In this document: positions 53,976 to 62,379 of the stretch, piece after piece
Position numbering within the stretch: the first letter of the stretch is position 1
Layout: every line of letters starts with the position of its first letter
Assembly: GCF_036381655.1 (NCBI RefSeq)
Contig: NZ_DASVCJ010000065.1
Span: 1-64,000, forward strand
Direction of reading: 5' to 3'
Origin: Ferrovibrio sp036381655
Lineage (GTDB): Bacteria; Pseudomonadota; Alphaproteobacteria; Ferrovibrionales; Ferrovibrionaceae
DNA: 64,000 nt
Made by a program: the position numbers and the translations under genes
The notes under the pieces: generated by a model
Databases searched by the model: none
Seen by the model: only the letters and a program-made list of their open reading frames with translations
Told to the model about the DNA's origin: nothing

Positions 53976-54295
53976 GACGCCGCCCCCGCCAAGGTCGGCG
54001 CCAGACCATAAGCGGCAAAAGCGAAATGCGCCACGTAACGCAGCGCGAAAGCCCAGAAGGCCGTCATCAGCGGCAGAAAACGGGGATTGATAAACCGTGG
54101 CGTGATGAAGTCCGTCAGCCATATCGCCCAGTTCGTCAAAAGCCTGAACCAGCGGAAGATGTAGTTCGGATGATCCGGCGGCAAGAAGGCCATCATCAGG
54201 AAACGGCCGATACAGGTCCATCCGACGACGGCGAAGCCATAAGCAACCACCCAGTACGGCAGGTAGTTCCAGAAAAAGTCGGGTTGCGATGTCAT
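53972..54295 (-). CDS. Small membrane protein, YggT-like in appearance
   Basis: A 107-residue membrane protein beginning MTSQPDFFWNYLPYWVVAYGFAVVGWTCIGRFL, followed by NYIFRWFRLLTNWAIWLTDFITPRFINPRFLPL and a last hydrophobic segment. The pattern of an F-x-x-L-x-x-...-D-x-I-x-P-x-F-x-P bend resembles YggT-type proteins, but I am not certain. It leads a three-gene minus-strand set, 21 bases downstream of the symporter terminator. Confidence 0.65.
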   Translation of the reverse strand: MTSQPDFFWNYLPYWVVAYGFAVVGWTCIGRFLMMAFLPPDHPNYIFRWFRLLTNWAIWLTDFITPRFINPRFLPLMTAFWAFALRYVAHFAFAAYGLAPTLAGAAS

Positions 54296-54320
54296 GGATT
54301 TCCAGCGGAAGCGATAAAGG

Positions 54321-54352
54321 AAACGGCGGGGACCAGTCCAAGGTCCCCGCCG
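54321..54352 (-). terminator. Rho-independent terminator after the symporter gene
   Basis: A perfect 11-base inverted repeat (CGGCGGGGACC at 54324-54334 with loop AGTCCAA and GGTCCCCGCCG at 54342-54352). On the minus strand it is followed by TTTCCTTT. It separates the symporter operon from the small membrane protein genes. Confidence 0.85.
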
Positions 54353-54372
54353 CCATCGAAAGAAGCGATGAT

Positions 54373-56220
54373 TTAATGGATCACGGCATCTTCAGCCCGG
54401 GCCAGCTTCACCTCGCCCCGCGGGATGCGGATGCTGTCGATGAAGTCCTGCATCTCCTTCGAGGGCTCGGCCGTCATCTTGCTGACCACATAGGTCACGA
54501 TGAAGGCCACCGGAAGGCCGAACAGTCCGGAAGAGACGTTCTTGATCCCGAACCAGAGCGGCATGTGGTAGAACTGCGTCATCACCAGGTAATAGACGCA
54601 GACGCCGTAACCCGCGATCATGCCAGCGACCGCACCGGTATTGGTGGTGCGTTTCCACCAGATTCCCATCACCAGCGCCGGGAACAAGCCGGACGCGGCA
54701 ATCGAAAAGGCCCAGGCCACCATCGACAGGATGGTCGAAGGCTTGGTCGATGCCACCCAGGCCGCGATGATCGCCACCACGACCAGCAGCACACGGCTGA
54801 TGATCAGGCGACGCTTGGTCTCGGCATGCGGATTGATCATCCGGTAGTAGATGTCGTGGCTGAGCGCGTTGGCGATGGCGAGCAGCAGGCCATCGGCCGT
54901 GCTGAGCGCCGCCGCCAGACCACCGGCCGCAACCAGGCCCGCGATGACATACGGCAGGCCGGCGATTTCCGGCGTGGCCAGCACGATGGCATCGGCCGCG
55001 ATCCTGAACTCGCTGAGCTGCAGAATACCGTCGCCGTTGCCGGTCACGCCCTTGCACAAGGCAAAGCGCGCGGCGGCATCGGGGCGGTCGCAGGTTCCGA
55101 CCAGGCCAATCTCACCCCAGGACTGAACCCACTGCGGGAGCTGATCGATGTGGAGACCAATCACGTTCTGATACACTTCCAGCTTGGCGAAGGCGGCATA
55201 GGCCGGCGCCGTGAAATACAGCAGGAAGATAAAGAACAGGCTCCAGGCCACCGATTTGCGAGCGTCACGGACGCTCGGCGTCGTGAAGTAGCGCATCAGG
55301 ATATGCGGCAGCGCCGCCGTGCCGACCATCAGACAGAGGATCAGCGCGAAGAAGTTGACCGCGTCGATGAAGCTCAATTCGCCCTTGGCATTGGCGAACG
55401 GCATTACGTGCCCCTTCACCACACCGATGGACTTCTCCAGAACCTCGATCTTCTCGAGCGCCTGGCCGTACATCAATTGCGGGATCGGCACGCCGGTCAC
55501 CTTGGCCGACAGGATGATCACCGGGATCAGGTAGGCAATGATCAGGATGATGTACTGTGCCACCTGCGTCCAGGTCACCGCCCGCATGCCGCCGAGCATC
55601 GAACAGACCAGGATACCGGCCAAGCCGACGAAGACTGCCACCTCGAAGGAAATGCCGAGGAAGCGCGAGGCGATGATGCCGACGCCGAAGATCTGCGCCG
55701 TCACGTAAGTGAACGACGCCGAGATCAGAACGACTACGCCGCAAAAGCGCGCCAGGTTGCCGCCGTAACGGGCGCCGAGGAAGTCAGGTACGGTATACTG
55801 GCCGAACTTGCGCAGATACGGCGCCAGCAGGATCGAGACCAGCAGATAACCGCCGGTCCAGCCCAGCACGAAGGCAAGGCCGTCATAGCCCAGCAGATAA
55901 AGCGTGCCGGCCATGCCGATGAACGAGGCGGCCGACATCCAGTCGGAGCCAGTCGCCATGCCGTTGTAGAGCGCCGGCACCTTGCGGCCGGCGACATAGT
56001 ATTCGCCCATCTCCGCCGTGCGCGACAGGATGCCGATCAGCGCGTAGACGCCGACGGTGAGGAACACGAAGAGATAGCCGATGATCCGGTTCGGCACGCC
56101 CATCTGTTCCAGAATGGCCAATAGAATCACAAAGGCGGCAAAGCCGCCGGTATAGATTCCATAGATCTTGCCAAGGTTGTCGATGAAACTGCGACCCCCG
56201 CTTTGGGTGTTGTTCGCCAT
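54373..56220 (-). CDS. Sodium:solute symporter, acetate/monocarboxylate type
   Basis: A 615-residue inner membrane symporter of the SSS family with 13 or so segments. Features: EYYVAGRKVPALYNGMATGSDWMSAASFIG near residue 70, RKFGQYTVPDFLGARYGG, and AAGGLAAALSTADGLLLAIANALSHDIYYR near residue 450. This is the ActP-like/VC_2705 subgroup that pairs with DUF4212 small subunits. Start at 56220, although the frame runs on upstream; 16 bases separate it from the DUF4212 gene. The hybrid sensor at 12215-14935 carries a related domain, so control of this transporter by that sensor is conceivable. Confidence 0.93.
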   Translation of the reverse strand: MANNTQSGGRSFIDNLGKIYGIYTGGFAAFVILLAILEQMGVPNRIIGYLFVFLTVGVYALIGILSRTAEMGEYYVAGRKVPALYNGMATGSDWMSAASFIGMAGTLYLLGYDGLAFVLGWTGGYLLVSILLAPYLRKFGQYTVPDFLGARYGGNLARFCGVVVLISASFTYVTAQIFGVGIIASRFLGISFEVAVFVGLAGILVCSMLGGMRAVTWTQVAQYIILIIAYLIPVIILSAKVTGVPIPQLMYGQALEKIEVLEKSIGVVKGHVMPFANAKGELSFIDAVNFFALILCLMVGTAALPHILMRYFTTPSVRDARKSVAWSLFFIFLLYFTAPAYAAFAKLEVYQNVIGLHIDQLPQWVQSWGEIGLVGTCDRPDAAARFALCKGVTGNGDGILQLSEFRIAADAIVLATPEIAGLPYVIAGLVAAGGLAAALSTADGLLLAIANALSHDIYYRMINPHAETKRRLIISRVLLVVVAIIAAWVASTKPSTILSMVAWAFSIAASGLFPALVMGIWWKRTTNTGAVAGMIAGYGVCVYYLVMTQFYHMPLWFGIKNVSSGLFGLPVAFIVTYVVSKMTAEPSKEMQDFIDSIRIPRGEVKLARAEDAVIH

Positions 56221-56236
56221 AGCGTCGTTCCCTTCC

Positions 56237-56503
56237 CTATTCGTCTTCCGCCACGCCGAACTCTTCATCGACCTGGTTCTGTTTCGAAGCGAACCAGAAT
56301 AGCGCGATGACAAAGGCGATCAGCGAACCCTGCGCGGCCATGTAGAAGCCGAGGGGGAAGCCGATGATGCGGATTGTGTTGAGCTGCGGCGCAATGAAAT
56401 GCACCACGAAACCAAAGAAGAACCAGATGCCCAGCATGGTCCACATCAGACCTGATGTTCTGGACCAATAGGCCTTGGCCTTTTCAGGAGATAAGTCTGA
56501 CAT
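56237..56503 (-). CDS. DUF4212 protein, small subunit of the solute:sodium symporter
   Basis: An 88-residue protein with two membrane segments (WTMLGIWFFFGFVVHFIA, GFPLGFYMAAQGSLIAFVIALFWF). KAKAYWSRTSGLMWTMLGIWFF at the start matches DUF4212, always found next to SSS symporters. Start ATG at 56503, preceded by CAGGA. A run of CAA-like codons lies in its leader (GTT repeats at 56523-56543 on the plus strand). Confidence 0.93.
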   Translation of the reverse strand: MSDLSPEKAKAYWSRTSGLMWTMLGIWFFFGFVVHFIAPQLNTIRIIGFPLGFYMAAQGSLIAFVIALFWFASKQNQVDEEFGVAEDE

Positions 56504-56522
56504 GAGCGATCCTGCCCCTGAG

Positions 56523-56543
56523 GTTGTTGTTGTCGTTGTCGTC
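56523..56543. repeat. Short GTT/GTC trinucleotide tract
   Basis: Seven consecutive GTT or GTC triplets. On the minus strand they form a GAC/AAC-rich leader about 20 bases upstream of the DUF4212 start. Similar CAA-rich leaders can affect translation, and such a tract could vary in length. Confidence 0.5.
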
Positions 56544-56613
56544 CTGGTGCGAGATGATTGATTCCATGCACCAGCTGCTGGGATTATAGGCAGGGCGAAG
56601 CGGTTCATCGCAT

Positions 56614-56627
56614 TAGACCAAGGTCAA
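56614..56627. promoter_or_regulatory. Imperfect FNR-like box between divergent DUF4212 and 217-residue protein genes
   Basis: TAGAC-CAAG-GTCAA differs from TTGAC-N4-GTCAA at one half-site base. It is placed 30 bases upstream of the plus-strand start and 111 bases from the minus-strand start, a position that could affect either. Confidence 0.35.
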
Positions 56628-56656
56628 ACGGATCGCATCAAGGAACACGCAGGAAC

Positions 56657-57310
56657 ATGATCGACAGCGAACCGGGCTTATTGCGCCGCACATGGGACTT
56701 CTTCTTTCCGCCGGCGGTTTCGACTTTGGTCGAATTCAGGACCTTCGTTTCCGGCGAAGCCGCCTATTTGGCGCAGAAGACGGTGATCGGCTATTGCCGG
56801 GTCAAGACCATGCACGACTACGAAAAGCTGCTGACCGAGGCTGCTTTCCGGGACGGCCTGGAGGTCTGCCGCTGGGAGGCCTATGCCGGCACCCTGGGGG
56901 ACACGCTGATCCTGACCGAGGGCATGCTGCGGCCGGCCGACGAGCGGACGCGGGCGCGACTGGCCGCCGCCGTCGCCGCGCTCTATCCGGACCTGCTGGA
57001 CGAAAGCTGCCCGCCGCATCGCAGCGACTGGCAGGACCGCAAGGAAGCCTTCGCGCGCCGCTTCGCATTGTCCCGCCAGGCGGAACCGGCACAGCCGGAT
57101 CATGTCGTCGAGGGAACAGCGGCGCTGATCCACGAACTGGCGCCGATCCACGACCGGCTCAAGCGCCACGACCTAGAAGTGATCCTCGGCGACCTCCGCC
57201 TGCATGCGCTCGCCATGCACAGCGCCATGCTCAAGCGCTTCCGGCGCGAGGCACTGGTCCGGGCTTTGGCGGAGCTTCCGGCAGCCAACGGCGCCGCGGA
57301 CGCCAGATAG
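56657..57310 (+). CDS. Conserved-looking hypothetical protein in the symporter-divergent operon
   Basis: A 217-residue, largely helical soluble protein: AAYLAQKTVIGYCRVKTMHDYEKLLTE, WEAYAGTLGDTLILTEGMLRPADERTRARLAAAV and a basic C-terminal half. I chose the ATG at 56657 with AGGAAC upstream. I do not recognise the family. It starts a three-gene operon with an exonuclease and a CBS/DUF294 protein, divergent from the DUF4212-symporter pair, an arrangement I associate with acetate-type symporter loci in other proteobacteria. Confidence 0.75.
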   Translation: MIDSEPGLLRRTWDFFFPPAVSTLVEFRTFVSGEAAYLAQKTVIGYCRVKTMHDYEKLLTEAAFRDGLEVCRWEAYAGTLGDTLILTEGMLRPADERTRARLAAAVAALYPDLLDESCPPHRSDWQDRKEAFARRFALSRQAEPAQPDHVVEGTAALIHELAPIHDRLKRHDLEVILGDLRLHALAMHSAMLKRFRREALVRALAELPAANGAADAR

Positions 57311-57311
57311 C

Positions 57312-58079
57312 ATGCTGCGGCGATCGGCCGATGGTCTGCTCAGCCGGCTGATCGGCGCCGCGAGAACCATCTCCAGCCGCGCGCCGGCGCGCCTCGGAAC
57401 GGCAGCAAGTTTTCCAGCCGACGAACCGCTGGCGACCCTGCCGGTCGCCATCCTCGACACCGAAACCACCGGCCTGAACGTGGCGCACGACAGGCTGCTC
57501 GCCGTTGCAGGGTTGCATAGCCGCGGAAGCCGCTTGGAGACCGCGCCGCCGCTCGACTATCTGGTCTATCCCGGCATCAAGATTCCGAAGCGAGCCATCG
57601 CGATTCACGGCATCGACGATCGCAAGGTTGCCGCCGCGCCGCCTTTCGCCCTGATCTGGCCAAGCATCCAGATCTTCTGGCACCGCCGGGTGCTGGTTGG
57701 ACATAACATCGCTTTCGACCTGGCGCTGTTGCGCCATGAAGCCGAGCGCCATCGCCTGGCCTTTCATCCGCCGGCTGCCGCCATCGATATCGGCATGCTC
57801 TACGCCGGACTGAAGCCGCGCGCGGCGGCAGTGACACTGGATGCCATCGCGCGCGCTCTTGCCGTCGAAATCGCCGGCCGCCACAGCGCGCTGGGCGATG
57901 CCGAGGCCGCTGCCGCGATCTGGCGGCATCTGCTGCCGGCGCTGGCCGGGCTCGGGGTCGGCACGCTGGGCGGCGCGCAAGCTCTCATCGCCAGGCAGCG
58001 CGACCTGATGCATGGCCAGGGCAAGGCCGGCTGGGCCGTCGACCTGCTGCTGCCGCACAAGCTTCGGAGCGCGCCGTGA
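57312..58079 (+). CDS. DnaQ-like 3'-5' exonuclease
   Basis: A 255-residue DEDDh exonuclease. ExoI is VAILDTETTGLNVAHDRLL, ExoII is VLVGHNIAFDLALLRHE, and ExoIII is GRHSALGDAEAAAAIW with the catalytic His and Asp. The ATG at 57312 follows the previous stop by one base. It is smaller than a polymerase III epsilon chain and lacks a DnaE-binding tail that I can see. Its overlap with the CBS/DUF294 gene suggests co-translation. Its role next to a transporter is unexplained. Confidence 0.92.
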   Translation: MLRRSADGLLSRLIGAARTISSRAPARLGTAASFPADEPLATLPVAILDTETTGLNVAHDRLLAVAGLHSRGSRLETAPPLDYLVYPGIKIPKRAIAIHGIDDRKVAAAPPFALIWPSIQIFWHRRVLVGHNIAFDLALLRHEAERHRLAFHPPAAAIDIGMLYAGLKPRAAAVTLDAIARALAVEIAGRHSALGDAEAAAAIWRHLLPALAGLGVGTLGGAQALIARQRDLMHGQGKAGWAVDLLLPHKLRSAP

Positions 58080-59512
58080 GCGAACTGCCGCACGATCTCG
58101 AACCCTATCGCCGGCGCGTATCGGAGGTCATGCGCAGACCGGCGCGCGACATCGCCGAAGCCGCCACGCTGGTCGAGATCGCCGCCGCCATGGCCGCCGA
58201 TCAGCGCGGCGCGCTGCTGGTCGCCGACCGCTACGGTCGTCATGTCGGCATCCTCACCGAGCGCGACCTGACCAGGGCGCTGGCCAGGCGTGGCGCTGCC
58301 GCTCTCGCGCTGACGGCACGCGACATCATGACTGCCGATATCGTCGCCATCGCCGAAAACGCTTTCCTGTTCCGCGCCATCGGCCGCATGCGGCGGCTGA
58401 ACCTGCGCTATCTGCCGGTGACCGACTATGCCGGCCGCTTCATCGGTATGCTGTCGGCCCGCGCCTTGCTGCAGCAGCGCGCCCTGGAAGGCCAGGTGAT
58501 CGCCGACGAACTCGATGTCGCGCAGGATGCGGCCGAACTGGCCCATGCCCGCGCCGCCCTGCCGGAGCTGGCTGCGCTTTTGCTGGCCGAAGGCTCCAGC
58601 GCAATCGCCATCGCAGCCGTGATCAGCAGCATCTATGCCGACATCACTGCCCGCGCCGCCGCCATAGTGGAGGCAAAGCTGACCGCAACGCATGAGCCGC
58701 CTCCTGCGCCCTGGTGTGTGCTGATGCTCGGTTCGGGCGGACGCGGCGAAAGCCTGCTCACGCCGGATCAGGACAATGCCATCATCCATGCCGGCAGCAC
58801 CGAGGATGACGGCTGGTATGCCCGCGCCGGCGAAATGATCGCCGACCTGCTCAACGAGGCCGGCATCCCCTACTGCAAGGGCGGCGTGATGGCGAAGAAT
58901 ACCGCCTGGCGCGGCAATCAGGGGCAATGGCGCCTGCGGGTGACCGACTGGATCCGCCGCCATTCGGCGGAGGCCTTGCTGAACGTCGATATCTTCTACG
59001 ATCTCAGGCCGGTCTATGGCGCGTTGCGGCTCGGCGAGAATTTGCGTCTGGAGGCGGTCGCCGCCGCCCGCGCCTCGCCGCTTTTCCTGCGGCTCCTGGC
59101 CGAGCAGGCAGCGCAGATGCCGCCGGCCATCGGCCTGTTCGGCCGGCTGCGGGAAAAGGACGGCCGCGTCGACCTCAAGCTCGGCGGCCTTTTGCCGCTG
59201 GTCAGCTCCGCCCGTGTGATGGCGCTCAAGCTGGGCAGCAATGCGACAGGTACCGGCGAACGCCTGCAAGCGGTTGCCGCTAAGGGCGGCCTGATCGGCG
59301 AGGAGGACCTGGCACGGCTTGCCGAGGCCCAGGAGCTTCTCCTGAGGCTGATGCTGCGCCAGCAGATCGCCGATATCAGAACCGGCGCCAAGCCCGGCAG
59401 CCGCGTCGACCCCGATGCACTGGCCCGCCGCGACCTTGTCCGGCTGAAAGCGGCGCTGAAGCATCTCGAATTGCTACCCGAGATGGTGCAGGGCGTGCTC
59501 ACGCGCGGCTGA
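58076..59512 (+). CDS. CBS-domain protein with DUF294 nucleotidyltransferase-like domain
   Basis: A 478-residue protein starting at a GTG that overlaps the exonuclease stop. Residues 15-140 form a CBS pair (VGILTERDLTRALARR, RDIMTADIVAIAENAFLFRAIGRM). The middle part holds a GlnD-like nucleotidyltransferase fold: CVLMLGSGGRGESLLTPDQDNAIIH fits the G-S-x-x-R-x-E...D-x-D motif. A helical DUF294 C-terminal domain follows (DVFYDLRPVYG-like text: NVDIFYDLRPVYGALRL). Binding of adenine nucleotides by CBS domains might link energy state to the adjacent acetate-type symporter. No N-terminal cNMP domain is present. Confidence 0.9.
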   Translation: MSELPHDLEPYRRRVSEVMRRPARDIAEAATLVEIAAAMAADQRGALLVADRYGRHVGILTERDLTRALARRGAAALALTARDIMTADIVAIAENAFLFRAIGRMRRLNLRYLPVTDYAGRFIGMLSARALLQQRALEGQVIADELDVAQDAAELAHARAALPELAALLLAEGSSAIAIAAVISSIYADITARAAAIVEAKLTATHEPPPAPWCVLMLGSGGRGESLLTPDQDNAIIHAGSTEDDGWYARAGEMIADLLNEAGIPYCKGGVMAKNTAWRGNQGQWRLRVTDWIRRHSAEALLNVDIFYDLRPVYGALRLGENLRLEAVAAARASPLFLRLLAEQAAQMPPAIGLFGRLREKDGRVDLKLGGLLPLVSSARVMALKLGSNATGTGERLQAVAAKGGLIGEEDLARLAEAQELLLRLMLRQQIADIRTGAKPGSRVDPDALARRDLVRLKAALKHLELLPEMVQGVLTRG

Positions 59513-59553
59513 GCGCGGGTGTCGCTTATGGAGAACCTTCTAAACAGCCAGGA

Positions 59554-59961
59554 TCAAAACTCCTTGCGCGTCCTCACCCGGCCATCGCTTCCGGACCGCG
59601 GCGGCACCTTGCTGGCGACGGCATTCACCGCAACGGCCAGCCGCTTCGGCGCAATCTGGCAATAGCTGCGCCGGACCAGCTCGGCCACCTCGTTCCACTC
59701 GGGCCTGCCGTCGAGCCACATGCCGACCCAGCCTTTGTGACCCACATAGGGCGGCACAAAGAAGCGCCGCGGATCGGCGCCAACGAGGATGGCCTGACTG
59801 CCGGGCAACGCCTTGCACCAGAGCGACAGCCGCCCTTCGGTTTCGGTTTCCATGACGAAAATTTTCCTGCGCACCCGATAGGTCGGGATGTCCCAGGTCT
59901 CCTGCTCCACCGCCTCAGGCAGAGCAAGGCAGATTTTGCGCAAACGGTCTGACGGCTTCAT
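59554..59961 (-). CDS. MmcQ/YjbR family protein
   Basis: A 135-residue small DNA-binding-like fold protein of the MmcQ/YjbR family. It has LRKICLALPEAVEQETWDIPTYRVRRKIFVMET, a middle ILVGADPRRFFVPPYVGHKGWVGMWLD, and EVAELVRRSYCQIAPKRLA. I chose the ATG at 59961 over an upstream one at 59988. Function in the family is not established. It stands alone. Confidence 0.92.
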   Translation of the reverse strand: MKPSDRLRKICLALPEAVEQETWDIPTYRVRRKIFVMETETEGRLSLWCKALPGSQAILVGADPRRFFVPPYVGHKGWVGMWLDGRPEWNEVAELVRRSYCQIAPKRLAVAVNAVASKVPPRSGSDGRVRTRKEF

Positions 59962-60148
59962 TATCGAATTCCATTCAGTAGTCCACACGCCAGCTATCCG
60001 CCAGCCCGCTGCGCCCCGCTATATCCCGACGATGGGAATCTCGCGTCAGGCGCGCAGTTTCATGCCCTCACATTCGCCTGCCCCGCTAGCGGCGGCCGGT
60101 CACGTAGAAGTTTTCGCCGCCGACGCAAATCTGGCGTAATCTGCGGCC

Positions 60149-61558
60149 ATGAAGGACGCCGACGCTCTCTTCGCGGCCTTGCGGCAGTCCACCGATCCTG
60201 AAGCCGCAGATGCCATCGACGATCTGGTCCGCAATGCACCCGACCACGCATTGTGCCGCGTCAATGTGCTGTCCTTCGCCGCCGAGCGCAAGCTCAACGA
60301 GGAGCGCGCCATCGGCGCCTTTCTGCATGCGGCAAGGCTCGGCCTTTTCGAATTGTCGTGGAATGTACTCTGCCCGGGCTGCGGCGGCGTGCTGGCCGCC
60401 AACACGTCGCTCAGGACCGTGCGCAGCGAACATTACAACTGCGCGCTCTGCGCAGCCGGTTATGAGCCGACGCTCGACGAGCTGGTCGAGGTCACCTTCA
60501 CGGTATCGCCGCGCGTCCGCCGCATCGCCGCGCATGATCCGGAAAGCCTGTCGATCGCCGAATATTCCCGGCAATATTACTGGGGGTCCGGCATCGAACT
60601 GCCGGCGAACTTCGCGGAAATCGTCGACGAGCTGACGCTCGAAACCATCGAACTGCCGCCGGGCGAGCGGGCGATCCTGTCGCTGCAGTTGCCGGCGCAA
60701 TTCGCCATTGTTTTCGATCCCGTCAGCCATGCGGCGCAGTTCCTGGATGTGCAGGGCGAGCCAACGCAGGAGCGGCAGAGCCTGTCGATGATCCTGAATG
60801 ACACGCATACGCCGAATGAGGCGGTCAGGCTGCGGCCCGGCCCCTTGCGGCTGCAACTCGAGAACAATACGCATCATCGCGTGCTGCCGGGCGTATGGAT
60901 CGCCGACGACCGTCTGCACGATCTGCTCGGCCATCGCCGCCCCTTCCTGACGGCGAAGCGCCTGCTGACCAACCAGAACTTCCGCGATCTGTATCGTACC
61001 GATACGCTCGATATCGACCAGCGGCTGAAAATCGTCAGCCTCACCTTCCTGTTCACCGACCTGAAAGGCTCGACCGAGCTTTACGAGCGGGTCGGCGATC
61101 TGGCGGCTTTCGATCTGGTGAAGGCGCATTTCCAGGTGCTGCACGAGATCGTCGCTTCCGAGGCCGGCGCCGTGGTCAAGACCATCGGCGATGCGGTGAT
61201 GGCGACCTTTCCAACCCCGGAGCGGGCGCTGGCGGCGGCCCTGCGCATGCGCGAGGCAATGGGCAGCTTCAACCGGGCCCATGGCGGCAGCCAGGACCTG
61301 CTGCTGAAGATCGGCATCCATGAAGGTCCCTGCCTCGCGGTCATGCTGAACGAGCGGCAGGATTATTTCGGCCAGACCGTCAACATCGCATCGCGGGTGC
61401 AGAACCTCGCCGCCTCGCACGCGATCTTCGCAACCGGCGCCGTGGTGGAGGATCCGCAAACCACTGCGCTGCTCAAGCATGCCGGCCTGATGCCCAGGCC
61501 GCAGCCGCAGCCACTGCGCGGCATCAGCCAGGAAGTGCCGGTCTACGAAATCCCCTAG
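60149..61558 (+). CDS. Adenylate/guanylate cyclase with N-terminal DUF5939 and zinc-ribbon-like segment
   Basis: A 469-residue soluble protein. The N-terminal 280 residues form a DUF5939-like region with a CPGCGG...CALC pair (about residues 75-110) that looks like a zinc ribbon. The cyclase domain begins near residue 290: LTFLFTDLKGSTELYERVGD (first metal Asp), KTIGDAVMATF (second), then ILNE-type text QDYFGQTVNIASRVQNLA. No membrane segment is seen. This is the third cyclase in the window, with a different sensory part from the other two. Confidence 0.92.
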   Translation: MKDADALFAALRQSTDPEAADAIDDLVRNAPDHALCRVNVLSFAAERKLNEERAIGAFLHAARLGLFELSWNVLCPGCGGVLAANTSLRTVRSEHYNCALCAAGYEPTLDELVEVTFTVSPRVRRIAAHDPESLSIAEYSRQYYWGSGIELPANFAEIVDELTLETIELPPGERAILSLQLPAQFAIVFDPVSHAAQFLDVQGEPTQERQSLSMILNDTHTPNEAVRLRPGPLRLQLENNTHHRVLPGVWIADDRLHDLLGHRRPFLTAKRLLTNQNFRDLYRTDTLDIDQRLKIVSLTFLFTDLKGSTELYERVGDLAAFDLVKAHFQVLHEIVASEAGAVVKTIGDAVMATFPTPERALAAALRMREAMGSFNRAHGGSQDLLLKIGIHEGPCLAVMLNERQDYFGQTVNIASRVQNLAASHAIFATGAVVEDPQTTALLKHAGLMPRPQPQPLRGISQEVPVYEIP

Positions 61559-61634
61559 CAAATTCCCTTAACGCTGCCATCGGGAACCGATCCGGTCGCT
61601 CCTGGGTTGAACGCAAGATCCATGGAGGCACCAA

Positions 61635-62030
61635 ATGGCAGACAAACGCGACAAACAGCCCAAATCCGACCAGGTTTCGGCGCATGACGTTGACGAACTC
61701 GACGATGCGCACAAGTCGAAACGCGATGTGGAAGACGAATTGGATGCCGGTTTGGAAGGCACCTTCCCGGCGAGCGATCCCGTAGCGATCAGCCAGCCGA
61801 CGACCGCCACGCCGCAAAAGAGAGACAAGCCGGCTGCCGAAGCCGGTAACAAAACCCGCGATGCCGTCGAAAACAGCGCTCCCCCTCGGCGCGTCAATGT
61901 CAGCGAAACCGAGGAAATCCGCTACTGGACGCAGCGCTTCGGCGTTTCGGAAGAAGAATTGAAAGAGGCCGTCCGCACCGTCGGTTTCATCCCGGCCGAT
62001 GTCGCGGCCTTTCTCGGCAAACCGCTGTGA
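61635..62030 (+). CDS. DUF3606 domain-containing protein
   Basis: A 131-residue, acidic/basic mixed protein. The N-terminal half has a disordered, charged stretch with DELDAGLEGTFPASDPVAISQP, a motif often found in DUF3606 proteins. The C-terminal half (VNVSETEEIRYWTQRFGVSEEELKEAVRTVGFIPADVAAFLGK) is the DUF3606 fold. Function unknown; relatives are often stress-induced. The next gene starts about 100 bases downstream behind an FNR-like box. Confidence 0.9.
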   Translation: MADKRDKQPKSDQVSAHDVDELDDAHKSKRDVEDELDAGLEGTFPASDPVAISQPTTATPQKRDKPAAEAGNKTRDAVENSAPPRRVNVSETEEIRYWTQRFGVSEEELKEAVRTVGFIPADVAAFLGKPL

Positions 62031-62046
62031 TCGGCAGCAGCAGAGC

Positions 62047-62060
62047 TTGACCTGGGTCAA
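62047..62060. promoter_or_regulatory. FNR-like box upstream of the 72-residue gene
   Basis: TTGAC-CTGG-GTCAA is a perfect palindrome of the same form as the box upstream of ccoN. It is centred 80 bases before the ATG at 62134. If it acts at -41.5, transcription starts near 62095. Confidence 0.55.
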
Positions 62061-62133
62061 GGTTCACGCGGGGGAAACGGACAAGGCTTTCGCTGACGCG
62101 GCTCCCATGCATCGTCAGCGAAAGGAAAATCTC

Positions 62134-62352
62134 ATGACCGCCAGCCCCTACGAACTGGTCAGCCGACATGTCGCCGCCCTGCTGGAGGACGGCGCCAGGG
62201 CCGCCATTCCGCCGGAAACCATTGCCGGTACCCTGATCACGGAAGCGGTGCGCGTGCTGAAGCGGCATCGCACGCTAGACGATATCCGCTCCGAGCTGAT
62301 GTTCGTGATCGACAATCTGGAAGAGCGCGATTACGAATTCATGCGGCCCTGA
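62134..62352 (+). CDS. Small 72-residue protein, unknown
   Basis: A small helical protein (MTASPYELVSRHVAALLEDG, then TIAGTLITEAVRVLKRHRTLDDIRSELMFVIDNLEERDYEFM). AAAGGA lies 7 bases before the ATG at 62134. No known domain is recognised. An FNR-like palindrome upstream suggests low-oxygen expression. Its stop lies 28 bases from the convergent radical SAM gene. Confidence 0.7.
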   Translation: MTASPYELVSRHVAALLEDGARAAIPPETIAGTLITEAVRVLKRHRTLDDIRSELMFVIDNLEERDYEFMRP

Positions 62353-62379
62353 CGTCCTGGCGGACGGTGTCGCAAACGT

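Noticed and set aside
54289..56124. A 611-codon open frame on the plus strand opposite the symporter
   Set aside because: Antisense shadow; highly charged, no hydrophobic segments or domains.
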